From positions 8,074-72,073 of the forward strand of contig SZWC01000822.1 of NCBI GenBank assembly GCA_023375785.1: 64,000 nt of DNA. The letters are read 5' to 3'. The notes beneath the pieces are model-generated. The model saw only the letters and a program-made list of their open reading frames with translations. It ran no database searches and was not told the DNA's origin. The position numbers and the translations under genes were made by a program. The DNA comes from Penium margaritaceum (taxonomy: Eukaryota > Streptophyta > Zygnematophyceae > Desmidiales > Peniaceae). Below, piece by piece: positions 43,101 to 54,094 of this stretch (position 1 is the first letter of the stretch; every line of letters begins with the position of its first letter).

Positions 43101-46100
43101 CACAATGTCCACAACACCTGACAAAGTTTATGCGCACACGTCTCCCACTTCCTGAGCGACCATGCTCCTCTTTTATACAATAAGCCCGCGACTCAATAGA
43201 CGTCGAATTCAAATTGGTCCATGCCCATGGCCATACTGAGATGTTCACAACATAGAGAACCATCGTTTACATCAACATCATCCTCTATTTGAAAACTCAC
43301 AGAGACATCCGTCTTCACATACTAGTCTCCTTTGGTTTGTGACTTTTTCCAGCCTGCACAGTTGTAATGGGAGGGTCGGTTCCGGCCCTCCCACCTCGCA
43401 ATAGCAAGGGGATGGACAGCAGCCACCCCCCAGGAATACAAGGGCTGAGATTTCAGCCAACAAGAATGTAGATTAACACAAAAAACCATAGCCCATATGC
43501 AACAACAGCTCAAAACGGCACGTAGGGCCCACGCGATTCCCCCCTCCATGACAGACTCCTCAGATGTGACTCGTTGGGACACCCTCCTCAATAGCTAGGT
43601 CAATACCCGTACCATCTTCCTCTATCGAGTAGCAGACGCCAACTGGAATGCTCAATCTGCGCTTCCCCCCCACACCATCACCTATCGCAAAAGAGCACAA
43701 AAAGGGCAAGCTACCATCCTTGAGCTAAGATGTGGATTGGGGAAAAAAGTAAACAATCAATGCGACATTGAGGCTAATGCCTGCTCCTACTTTCAAGGAA
43801 TACACAAACCTCCCAGAGAAGTTGACACATGCCTGAAAGTCCTTCTCCCAGATTGACGCATAACACTGCCTCCTCACGTAGGATAAGTCCTTACCGCTCA
43901 GATCACCGAGCTCGAGATCGCGGAGAGCATCCTCAGCCAGCCCCACCACAAAGCCCCAGTCCTTGACAGCCTCCCAGAGGAATGATACAAAACCTCATGC
44001 AACAACAACATACACTTCACAAAGTCTCTTCTTCGCTATCGCCATAAAGTCCTCAAAAACCCTCTGGAACATAGTCACATTGTAGAAGTATACACCAGTC
44101 CAATCCACAAGAAAGGGGACAAATACCACATCTCACATTACAGACCAATATCCCTGCTAAACGCATAATACAAGATCCTAGCTAAAGTCCTCGCAAGCCG
44201 TCTTAACAAGGGGCTAATCCACATTATTCACCAAGACCAAACATGCTTTGTCAAAGGCCAAAACATTCAACTTTATCTCTCCCAACTCCATGATGTCCAA
44301 CATCGGGCCATCGAGAACAAACAGCAATTGTACTTCCTTGCGGCAGACGTTGAAAAAGCATACAATAACTTAAGTAGACCTTACCTGATACACTCCATGC
44401 TACGCCTTGGAATTCCATTGGAGTTTATGAAGTTGCTCCAACTCCTACATAAGAACACCACCACGTGATTGCTCATCAACGGCAAGCTCTCACCCCCCAT
44501 CACCCTCCACTTTGGAGTCTACCAAGGGTGTCCCTAGGCACCCCTGCTCTTCGTCTGTGCCATGGAGCCCATCTCAGCATACATCAAATGGCACCTACAA
44601 GGTGTCCCATCCCTGTCCTTTGACTATCGACGGTTTGCAAGATACGCAGACGACACAACCCTACTGATTTGATCAGCCCAAGAGCTGAATCGAACTTGAT
44701 AGGCCAGCACACCCACATACCAACCCGACCACCTTTCCCTACCACACACGGTTTAGTCCGCAATTTAGGCATCCAATTCCATTCCATTCCAACAACCAGG
44801 ACAACTTGGGACTTAACTACGAGCAAGATCAAATAATCCATTCCCCTCTTGAACAAAATAAGGAGCCCGCTCCGAACAGAAGTGGTCACGATAAACTCCT
44901 ACCTTAACCCAAAGTTCATGTACTACTCGTTCACCTCATATCCTCGCGCAATATCACCTCAATCATCTAATCAACGTCCTTGCGCAATTCCTGTCCTCCC
45001 ATAAAGCCCCCACGGACCCCCAAGATGCTTTCCATCTATGCACTCGCAAAAATATTCTCTGCCTACGTAGGGAACAAGGAATAGCAGTTAAATGGCCATC
45101 TCATCTCATCCAAGTGCAAAGCGCAAAATGGATTTACGAGTACCTGAATCCTCCATGAGAAAAATGGAAACAAAGAATTATAGACACCCAAAGCCTACCC
45201 AAAAAAGGACACTTCTTCCTCTCTCACCCAAATATACTCAACATCCGCAACTTCCAGCTCAGCGCACTGCAGAGACAAAACCTTTCTTGTTTCCTAGACA
45301 CAAACCCCACACCCCCCCTCCCCAAATCTCACTTGGCAGGACATCTCTCTATGATAAGTGGCCTATAGGAGACACCTCCTCCAATCAATCTCTCAACCCT
45401 TTGCCATTACCCCTTGAGAACGCTTCCTCCTCACCTCTTAGATACAGGTGAGACACCTCTTCAATCCTCAACTTCTTTCCCATACGCTTTAAAAATCACC
45501 CACCCTTAGCCAAACTCGAGTACTTGAGGAAGTCCGACAGCACCTCTCACTCTCTTGGATGTATAAAATGACACATTCACATCTCATTGTGGATATCTAC
45601 AAGTACACCCCGTGCATTACTCTACCCTCTATCACTAGAGTGCCTATCACCATCATTTACAGGTCATGACTGCAAGGCCTTTAGATATGGGATTACCCTC
45701 TCAAAGTCTGCCTGGTCACAGGCCGTCTTTTCCGTCACCCATGGGTCCAGCCCCGACCTTTTCTTGGATCAGACTGCACACCAGTATGTGTGAAAAAGAG
45801 AATCTTTCTAGGCACACCACACCAGCCTGACATCCCTTCCTATCGCGCAAATAATGGAAATCCATCCATCCAAGACCTCTACAAAGTTTCATTGCAACAT
45901 GAAAACCCCTCAACAACACCTAAAAAGAAACGTACCCCAATACCGTCTTCTAGTAGCGCTACAACCATGATAACCTCCTGAATACCCCCCTCCGTGTTGC
46001 ACCCACAATACGTCATGCTCCATATCTTCTACAGATCAATCCAAGTAAACCACAGATGCCGCTTCTCTCCCCCCTCGTCCCCACTTTCCCCATGCTGTAA

Positions 46101-46560
46101 TGAACCAGAATCAATAGAACACTACTTTGTGCAATGCCGCGACATCCATCCAATCATACAATGCCTCTGCACCCTTTTTATTGCCTTCCTTCCCAATACT
46201 GCACCTACATTACCCAACATCCTCCTAGGACCCACCAACCCTACAAACAAACGCAGGATCTGGGAAATCACATGAGCCACCATATTTCACCGTCTGTGAC
46301 AAGAGAGATGGGCACAACAAACACATAACCCCATCCCGAATATCGTGGCAATTACATCCCATCTCCTTCAAGAACATCTCATCCACACATAGCGAAGAGT
46401 ACCACAACTCCCTCCTGGCAAGATAAGGAAACAAACCTACCAACAACTCTACACTGTAGTTACACATGCCCCCTTCATGTGCACCGCACAAGAGGTAATC
46501 GACCATCTAATAACAAGAATCACACAAAAATTCCACCGTTGGTGGAAACACCCAGGATTA
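43100..46560 (+). mobile_element. Decayed L1-type LINE
   Basis: A plus-strand non-LTR retrotransposon remnant. The RT core (about 44090-44690) reads IHKKGDKYHISHYRPISLLN, then DQTCFVKGQNIQ, then LYFLAADVEKAYN, and ends with the catalytic YADD at 44643-44654. This is the L1-clade pattern. The frame has in-frame stops near 44166, 44466, 44535 and 44670. A reverse-transcriptase zinc-binding segment (CCNEPESIEHYFVQC, 46093-46137) lies near the 3' end. A possible endonuclease remnant lies upstream (about 43200-43750) but is too decayed to call. The ends are approximate: no clear poly(A) tail or target duplication is seen. Confidence 0.75.
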
Positions 46561-46649
46561 TATAGATTGAAAGTTGTTTGGGGGGCTGGGTTCAATCCCC
46601 GGGCTTGTCTTGGTGTCGCAGAAACCCTCCTGCTCCCATCGGTTATGAC

Positions 46650-48420
46650 CATGAGACAAAACAAAAGCTATTGCGAGGACTGGCCGGTGGCCAGCCACCC
46701 GCTGGCTGCCGGCCGGCCGCAAGACGGCAAACGGCCGGCTGGCTATATGTCCTTCGGCGATGGTGCTTGGCTCTCCCTGCGCAAGGCACGACCAGCTCAG
46801 GCCGGTCCACTCGGCATTCCCTGCATTGTACTTCTACACAGGCTTGCTTTGGCGCGTGCTGCGCCTCAGCGGTATTGGTACTGGCTGCTCATGCTGCTGC
46901 TACTGTGCTCCCCCAGATGAGGTAGCAAGAGGTGTAGAGCCAATGGCCTCCGAAGAGGCCTCGGACGTCTCCGACTAGGTGTCAAAATCTGCCTCCGCTT
47001 CAGCCTAAGCGTACACTCTCCCTATGTCGGCAGTTGTCACTACCTGCAGCTTTGGCGTTCCACACCAGTTAGGAGGGGGTACATCTCCCGCCTCCAGCAA
47101 CACAATCCACTCTCCCTGTTTGGGAGAGTCCTCGGGGTCGAGCAACTCTTCCTTTCTATTTGACTCTTCCTTGAAGTCTACGTCTCGGGAGGTGAAGACT
47201 CTCCCAGCTGCCTGGTCCCGCAGCCTGTACGCCTTGTGCGCGGCTTCATAGCCGACCATCACGCACTTGCGTGCACGTGCATCCAGTTTGCCGCCTCCCT
47301 GCCCGTCTTGGACCTTGGCCCAAGCGGTGCAGCCGAATGCTTTCAAGTGAGAGGCATCAGGCTTCTTGCCTGACCACGCCTCCTGTGGCATCATCCGGTC
47401 CTTGCTCTGCTCCGTACTCGCCCCCTTGATGTGCAGTGCTGTGGCTGGAATGAGGTTGATGAGGTAGCAGGCGGTGCGTGCAGCTTTTGCCCAGAAGCGC
47501 GGTGGCAGTTTTGAGTCAAACAACATGGTTCACGTCATGCCCAGAATGGTCTGGTTCATGCGCTCGGCAACGCTGTTGCTCTGCGGTATGTAGGGGGTGG
47601 TTGTTTGGTGGTCGATGCCATGCTGTTTGAGCCACGGCTTGCACCCCTTGTACTCTCCGCCGTTGTCGCTACGCAAGGCCTTGACCTTCTTTCCAGTCTG
47701 CCACTCCACCATGGTGACAAACTCCTACAGCTTTTCCAGCACCTCTCCTTTATCTTTGAGGAAGTAGACGAACACTTTTCTGGAGTAGTCGTCGATGAAG
47801 GTGAGAAAGTACTTGCTGCCGCAGTTGGACGCTGTGTGCATTGGGTCGCACACGTCGCTATGGATCAGGTCGAGTATGGCCTGTGTTCTGCGACCGTTCT
47901 TGGTGAAGCGTTTCCGCTTCGTCTTGCCTTGTAGGCAAGCCTCACACCCCTGATTGTGCCCACCCTTCAGCGCGCACCCTTCCAACCCGCGTACCAGCTT
48001 TTGATCCTGCATGACCTGCAGGGTGCTGTCAGCCACATGCCCAAGGCGTCTGTGCCACAGCGAAGCAGTTGCTGCTCCCACGTCTTTGGTTGCCACAGCA
48101 GGCAACTTGGATGGTGCTTTGGCTTTCACCAGTGGTGCATCGTCCGCTACTGCCTCTGTCGCTGCAGCATGCCCCTTGTCAGCGCTTTCAGTCTGCAGCA
48201 CGTAGAGCCCATAAGTTCTTGGCATGTGGGCAATCTGGTCTGGTGTGGCGTAGGAGACGGTGACGTCCTTGTTCTCGAGGATCACCGCCTCCTTCTGGGT
48301 GAATATCACCGTCATCTTGTGATCAGTGATCCAAGAGACAGACAAGAGGTTCGCGGCAAATGTGGGCATGTAGACCACATTTGTAAGCCGTAACTCCTTC
48401 TTAGCTCCATTGAGCTGAGT
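46650..48420 (-). pseudogene. Co4 GAG-pre-integrase and integrase (fossil)
   Basis: The minus strand carries LWHRRLGHVADSTLQVMQDQ and CEACLQGKTKRKRF (pre-integrase zinc region, about 48050-47900), then SDVCDPMHTASNCGSKYFLTFIDDYSRK-type core start, LRSDNGGEYKGCKPWL and TTPYIPQSNSVAERMNQT (about 47690-47540). A C-terminal region follows (KCVMVGYEAAHKAYRL near 47240). The tail resembles the serine/glutamate-rich linker of Co3. Confidence 0.85.
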
Positions 48421-49464
48421 TCACACAACTTTCTCTCCCTCACCCGCTGCGTACTCAATGCCGCCATTGGCGCACCGAAACTTGGCGGTGGACGGTGTGA
48501 GAGCAGAGAATCCACACGCTTCCCTAGAGGTGTGGTAGTCGGTGCCTGAGTCAAGCCCGAAGGCTCCAGGCCGAAGTAGTGCCGACCCCTTTGCCGAAGG
48601 GCCGCTCTTTGCCATCATGCTCGTTGAGCTGTCCACCTTCTTGCTGTGGTTGCTGTTCCCACTCCCACCGCTGCCGCCTTCCTTCTTGGGAGCTCGGCAC
48701 TCCCTAGTCCAGTGCCCTGCCTTGCCGTAGTTATGGCACTTGCCCTTCTTCTTGGCATTCTTCCCACCACTGGCACTGCTTCCACAGTTACCTTGGTTGG
48801 AGTTAGTGTCACTTGAGCCACTCGCGTACGCTGCGTTATTGATGACGCCGTTGCTGCGCCGCATGGCCTCATTGCGCACATACTCGGAGACACGTGGATA
48901 CGTGAGCTCCGACTCCGCCCAACCACTCAGAGTGGTGATCATTGGGCCCCAGCTTGGCGGCAAGGCCATGAGGAGGATCATGGCTTGCATGGCTTGGTCG
49001 AGATGCCAGGACATTACACGGACTTCTTGAAGCAGTCCCTCAAACTGTTCGAGGAAGTCTGGGATCGACTCTCCCTCGCCCACCCGCAATCCGATGAGGC
49101 ATTGCAGGATGAACAGCTGATTAGCAAGGGAGGTTGATTGGTACACGTTCGTCAGCTTGGTGTAAGCCGCAATTGCCGTTATGCACTCCTCGATGTGGGA
49201 TAGGAGGGACGGAGAGATAGAAGTGACGAGAAGCGCCAACGCAATGTCGTTGCGCTCTTGCCAAGCATCGTACTCTTGGCTTGTCTCGTCCTTGGGTTCC
49301 ACCTCCGTCCCTTGCAGCATCTTCAGGTACCCTCGCACCCTCATTATCACCTCAAACTGCCATTTCCAGGTCCCAAAGGCTTCGCCATCAAACCTTGCTA
49401 TGGCATTGGCCGCGCCGGACTCGGCGGGCCTTGAGGGGAGAGTGAGCGCCTGACTTTCCGGCAT
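48421..49464 (-). pseudogene. Co4 gag and protease start (fossil)
   Basis: A 347-codon minus-strand frame from the ATG at 49464 (MPESQALTLPSRPAES). It has IARFDGEAFGTWKWQFEVIM at the Gag N-terminus, as in Co3, and TKLTNVYQSTSLANQLFILQ in the capsid region. A zinc-knuckle region (KCHNYGKAGHWTREC) lies near 48740 and a protease segment FGLDSGTDYHTS near 48545. The nearest relative in this window is Co3. Confidence 0.88.
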
Positions 49465-49901
49465 GGTGCCGAGTCGGTCAGCGGTCCTCTCGTTGGCTTT
49501 GCCCGTTCTCCTCTACTTCGTTGAAACCGATGTTTGCTGATGAGGCCAATGTCTGCTGTCAAGGTGCAGTCCGTTGCATGCCCCTCCAGCTGATGGCCCC
49601 TAGCTATGGTGGAGGAAGTGCTCCCACAGACACGAGGTCGTACCCACAAGGGCAGAGCTTGTCTTGTTAGGACTTGAGGGTCATACGCACAAGGGCAGAG
49701 CGTGTCCTCGTTCCTTGTCCGCGGAGAGCGGTTTGGACCACGAGCCGAACTCGTGCCTATCCTCTCACACTTGTACGCACCTTAGGCCTAGGTAGGCCGA
49801 CGACAGAGCAAATGGAGCTGAGTCTTCAACGCCGTGAGTCTTGGATGCCGATGAACCTGCCACTTATGTGAGCGGAGGGTTTGCGATGGTCACTGATCAG
49901 T

Positions 49902-49916
49902 GTGGGCCCATAATCC
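49902..49916 (-). promoter_or_regulatory. Co4 primer-binding site, half-tRNA type
   Basis: The minus strand reads GGATTATGGGCCCAC just inside the LTR, 14 of 15 bases like the Co3 site. This supports a shared initiator tRNA-Met anticodon-arm primer. Confidence 0.75.
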
Positions 49917-50096
49917 TTTGTCAACTCGCCTGAGGCAAACGGTCTAGAAAACGGAGTAGAGTGACATCCGCCGACCGCTCATAGCATTTCAGCTATGAGA
50001 AGATATCCCCCTCAGGATCGTGTTTCCACACTGTTCAGCTCACAAAGCTTGTCCCTTCCGTGGCCTCTCGGTTTCCCCTCCTAGCTTGTCCCATGT

Positions 50097-50104
50097 CTTT
50101 TATA
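50097..50104 (-). promoter_or_regulatory. Co4 LTR TATA box
   Basis: The minus strand reads TATAAAAG, a consensus TATA element, about 180 bases before the LTR end. It is the expected promoter of the element transcript. Confidence 0.6.
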
Positions 50105-50184
50105 TCTACCCTTGGTTGGCCAACTTATGCCTTAGTTTTCAGCACAAGTCTCAAGGGTAAGGAGTGGATACTTAGAATGAGCAA

Positions 50185-50510
50185 ATGAGTAGTACATATA
50201 GCAGTGGCGAGCTTGGGTGCCTTGGCTTGAGGCCGAGGCGCCCTAGCGCGATCTCTAGGGTGGTGCGCACGCACTTTAGGCCCCTAGGTGCTCGCGCACC
50301 TTAGCCCCCTTTAGGCGCGCGACCTAGCGCCCTAGGCAGGACTTGAACCCGCAATCCTGGAATTAATCCGCTTGCTCATTTAAGCCAAGGAGCGAACCTG
50401 GGAGACTTGCGCTACAAGCGCAGTGCATACCCGGTTTGTCCTGCGGGGGACTTGCTCCATAGAGCAGTGCATGCCCGCCTAAATCTGCCGCTGACTAGAC
50501 AAGGGGCATA
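50185..50510 (-). mobile_element. tRNA-derived SINE candidate
   Basis: On the minus strand GGGTTCAAGTCC (near 50345) matches a polymerase III B box. An A-box-like TGGCTTAAATGAGCAAGCGG lies about 38 bases upstream. Around it are GC-rich, self-complementary words built from CTAGGCGC. It lies inside the Co4 LTR. No poly(A) or target duplication is evident, so the ends are approximate and a decayed tRNA-like repeat of another kind is possible. Confidence 0.45.
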
Positions 50511-51289
50511 ACAGAAATAACAACACTTTCATCCCTATTCCAGAAATTCACTCAGTAGAAATACACTGAGAGTCAAGGGGGGACTTTGCTAGATCCAGAG
50601 CTTCAAATCTCACTTGATATGGTCAAGAAACGAGTACAAACAAAGCTGAAAAAGACTGACATGCAAGACTGGGCTAAGTACTAGTTCTACCTCCTACGTT
50701 CTGTCCCTAGTCCCTACACTTGGTAATCCAGAAAAATGCTAAGTCTTGCAAGGTGTGTTGTGAGGGGAGACGTCCCTGTCCTCCTCGTTCGTGTCTTGGC
50801 TCACGCCGTTGTGACAGATCGCGTGATCCTTGCGCGTCCTTGCTCGGCCCCTGTCCTCCTCCCTCTGTTGCAGTCCGGACATTGATTGACGGTGTGGATC
50901 GATCGAGGCGATCGATCTGCCACATTGTCGATCGATGGTCCACATCCTCATCCTCCGCCCTCGTCGCTCGCTGATCAGACCTCCAAAGCTACTTCCGTGA
51001 TTTGCACAGTTAGTGCCGGAATAAGTAGCCCACGTTCCGATGGTATGAGCATCGAGCTGCGGCCGGGCTAGGATAAGTGGGACACCCAAGCGGGTCAGCC
51101 CACAATCTCTCACCGGACCCCGCTCCCATAGGAATAGACAAAGCAGGATAGGTAGAAGGTTAGGAGAGAGGCTGGCCATCTCTCTCCTAGCCTTCTTGCC
51201 TTCTTGTCTTTTTCCTTGGTTGTCTTACCTTTTCTTTGTTTAGCTACAGTCAGTAGACCTTGACAACATAACAAGAAGTACAAGTCAGT

Positions 51290-52870
51290 AGAGAAGACAT
51301 GATTTTCGACAGCGAACAGATCACCATGGACCCCAAAAGGTGGAGGCGGTCACTGATTTTCGGACACCCGCCAATTTTGGGGACGTCCAAGTATTTGTCT
51401 GCTTCTGCAACTACTACTTGCAATCTGTAAAGGTCTATGCTCAAGTGTCAACGCCTCTCTTGGATCTCACGTGAAGAGCCACTGAGTGGAATTAGGAGGA
51501 TAGCGAACAAGAAGTCTTTAACTCTTTGATAAACCTTTGATGACCTTGCTGCAAACATTACGATTGGCAGATGTTACGATGGACTACATCATAGCCACCA
51601 ACGCGTCTGATAGAGTCATCAGAGCCGTTCTTCTCCAAGACAATGGTGGTGGAGAACAAGTGGTCGCGTACATGTCAAAGAAGTTACACGGGATGAAGCT
51701 CAACAACACGGTGCATGAGAAAAACATGCTCAAAGTTGTGCATGTGTTCAATGCATGGTTTTGCCACCCAGAATACCGATGATGCATCGTCCGCACCGAC
51801 CATCTCGGTTTAACTCTTTATTATGCCTAGAAACCGAGATGGTCGGCGCACCGACCATCTCGGTTTCTAGGCAAGTACTTGCCTAGAAAAACTAATTTGG
51901 TGGATGCTCGAAGCCGGATGATGAGTACAAAGAATGTTATTGGAGGAATACCATGACACCTATCTATATGGAGATTTTTGACAAACATCGTCACCATAGA
52001 AGAAACATCTTGCCCCTTTATGAACCAGATTATACGGCTACACGACATTCCATCATGAGCGGGAGAGACAGTCGCTAGCAGTTTCGCACATGTTTTGATA
52101 GTTAGACCTAGCTATAAACAGTGTTCCATCCTCAAACCAAAGAATAAAGAGAGCGGACCAGTCAGACGCTTGACTTACTTTGCATGACATTATGTCAGCC
52201 ACTGAGGATTGATTGGGCACCCACGCTACCGACCGCCGAACTTGCGCATAACACCACCACTTCCATTGTGAGTGGTGAAACCCCCTTTGAAGTGGTATAC
52301 GACAAACGTCTCACCATGTCTGTTGATGACTGAGTCAAATAAACATACTCACAGTTGATATCCATCGCCGGGAGTTTTCAAGTGTTCGAGAGAAAACACG
52401 GCAGACCCCTGCAAAGACACAAGTAACCATGAAGCAAACAGGCGACCTACATCACTGCGAGATGACTTTGCAAAGCTCAAACTGTGCAGATTTGGACCAT
52501 TGGAGATCAAGTGAATGCAAACCCTTGTCGTTGCTTGACTTTGCTTGCCTGACATCGTGGCTATTCATCCTGTTTTTTGCATCAGCAAGCTCAAGCACTA
52601 CTTGGACCCCAGTACGAACTTCCCTGCCACAAACGCCGCCCCTCGACCTGTGGTACAAGTGGACGGGGATATAGAGTGCGGGCTTGAAGATACCATTGGA
52701 CGTGGACGCGGTGAAGAAACGGCTGTATGTTTGGTCAAGTGGCACGGCTACGGTGCCGCACAAAACAGCCGAGAGCCTCCCAACAACCTTAGTGACGTCA
52801 ATCACTTGGTTGATGGCCACTATCAAAGACACCGGCCTACGTCTGCTAGCAGTCCAGGACGTTGTAGCTA
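51290..52870 (+). pseudogene. Gy1-c RNase H, integrase and chromodomain (fossil)
   Basis: RNase H is readable at about 51540-51780. The integrase region (51900-52540) is strongly eroded. An integrase tail VAIHPVFCISKLKHYLDP near 52550 leads into the chromodomain: EDTIGRGRGEETAVCLVKWHGYG at about 52690-52760. This region shows the uninterrupted sequence of the site where Co1-a entered Gy1-a. A snap-back palindrome lies at 51824-51890. Confidence 0.78.
51824..51890. repeat. Overlapping perfect palindromes
   Basis: 51824-51846 is the exact reverse complement of 51851-51873 (4-base spacer). Overlapping its right end, 51865-51890 is a second perfect palindrome of 26 bp. The arms copy the CACCGACCATCTCGGTTT sequence at about 51794-51811, as if the strand folded back twice during copying. 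Confidence 0.88.
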
Positions 52871-52883
52871 AAATGGGGGGAAG

Positions 52884-53423
52884 TGTTACATCCATGACTT
52901 ACACGAGTCTCAAAACTCCACGATTGGGCATTCTTGTCATGACATTCACATCCACCTATGTGACGATGTCAATATCTTTACGCCGATCAGTCGAGGGCAT
53001 TTTGGCCACTTGCCCCGACCTATGGTATTGCGTTCTAGAAGTTTTTGAAAGATTTGACCATGTTTTAGGATGACCAAGAGAAATGTCGCGAGCTACATTG
53101 ATGTCATGGTATTGGTTGGTCGACTTCTTGATGATGCTGGATACTCATAAAGTTACGCCTCGATAATCATGAAGCTCCCTGACTTCTTGGAGGAGCTCCT
53201 CGAAGCAGTCACTCACGGCGTGACCTTGCACAAGTCTCTCGTCTTAAGAGTCGATGGTGCAACACATGCCTTGTTCTCATTTTGGTCATTATATGTATGT
53301 GCTTGACGCACTCGACACTTGTCATCGAAGTACACTTATTGATGAACAAAAATAATCTATTTATCCCAGATCCTTACATTGTCTTTTGTCCCACACCTCA
53401 TCTATGTGAACCACCTACATTCT
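52884..53423 (+). repeat. Gy1-c 3' LTR
   Basis: Begins TGTTACATCC after the polypurine tract. It aligns in outline with other Gy1 LTRs up to about 53420, but with heavy divergence. It directly abuts the next LTR. Confidence 0.7.
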
Positions 53424-53944
53424 TGTTATGTACCAAACGTACACAAGTCCCTGATATTTCCAAGTCAGTATTTTTGTTACTACACAAGCAGCCCACCATA
53501 TTGCAAGACCTTGAAATTCACTCTGATGGTCGAGGACAATTTGGCCAACTACCCTTGCCCTCCTGAAAACCTTCCCGAACCTTTTGACAACTTCAACCAC
53601 TCTCGCAAAACCACGACAGAAGTGTCGCGACCTTTTGGACGACTTTTCGACGCACCAAGACGAATCTGGATTTATAAAGATGTTTCTTACATCTTCGCCG
53701 CTGATTCTCGAATCCGACCACTCACGACAAAACTCCGCACGTACCGCTTGAAAATCAACACAATGACCCCTAATATACCTCATTAACAACTCAACACTTG
53801 TATACATATGTTCAATGGTATTGATACCTGTCATCGAAGTACACTTATTCCTATATGTAAAATGCCCAAGTGTCCCAAATTCTAAATCGTGTTCTACCTC
53901 GCAACTTCTACCTGTTCACCATCTACGCCCTGTTCAGCAGAACA
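53424..53944 (+). repeat. Gy1-d 5' LTR
   Basis: 521 bp, TGTTATGTACC...CAGAACA. It keeps the CACAAGTCCCTGAT and CACTTGTCATCGAAG-type words typical of the family and is followed by CTTGCTATCAGAGC, a primer site of initiator-Met type (53945-53958). Confidence 0.85.
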
Positions 53945-54094
53945 CTTGCTATCAGAGCGTAGCGTTACTCGGGAGGCATCCAAAAACTTTACCCATCTGG
54001 AGGACTACCTCATAGAAGTCATCAACTCATCTCGCACATCGATATATTGCAGACTTTGCGACTATGACGTGAGGCGAGTGAACGCAACCGACGA

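Larger units (their letters stand above)
46640..51268 (-). mobile_element. Co4: 3'-truncated Ty1/copia element
   Basis: Minus-strand copia with LTR 51268-49919 (TGTTGTCAAGG...GTTGACA), half-tRNA primer site 49902-49916, gag, protease, and integrase ending near 46650 where the sequence stops resembling copia. No RT, RNase H or 3' LTR is present. Gag and integrase are close in architecture to Co3, so the two belong to the same lineage. It is broken by truncation and some further changes. Confidence 0.87.
49919..51268 (-). repeat. Co4 5' LTR (with SINE-like insert)
   Basis: Bounded by TGTCAAC at 49919 and GACAACA at 51268. At 1350 bp it is longer than Co3's LTR, partly because of the tRNA-like segment at about 50185-50510. 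No partner LTR is present in the window, so the outer end is inferred from the TGTTG...GACA pattern. Confidence 0.6.
51269..53423 (+). mobile_element. Gy1-c: 3' half of a Gy1 gypsy copy
   Basis: Plus-strand end of RT, RNase H (MDYIIATNASDRVIRAVLLQ near 51580), integrase remnants, chromodomain, polypurine tract (AAATGGGGGGAAG, 52871-52883) and 3' LTR 52884-53423. It lacks the 5' portion; its left edge meets the Co4 LTR at 51268. It is broken, with many disruptions. Confidence 0.8.

Noticed and set aside
46575-46610. B-box-like GGTTCAATCCC, possible tRNA or SINE
   Set aside because: No matching A box, acceptor stem or cloverleaf pairing could be found around it.
37698-53423. Gy1-b and Gy1-c as two ends of one interrupted element
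   Set aside because: Their RT/RNase H regions overlap by several hundred bases and differ by roughly 30%, so they are separate copies.
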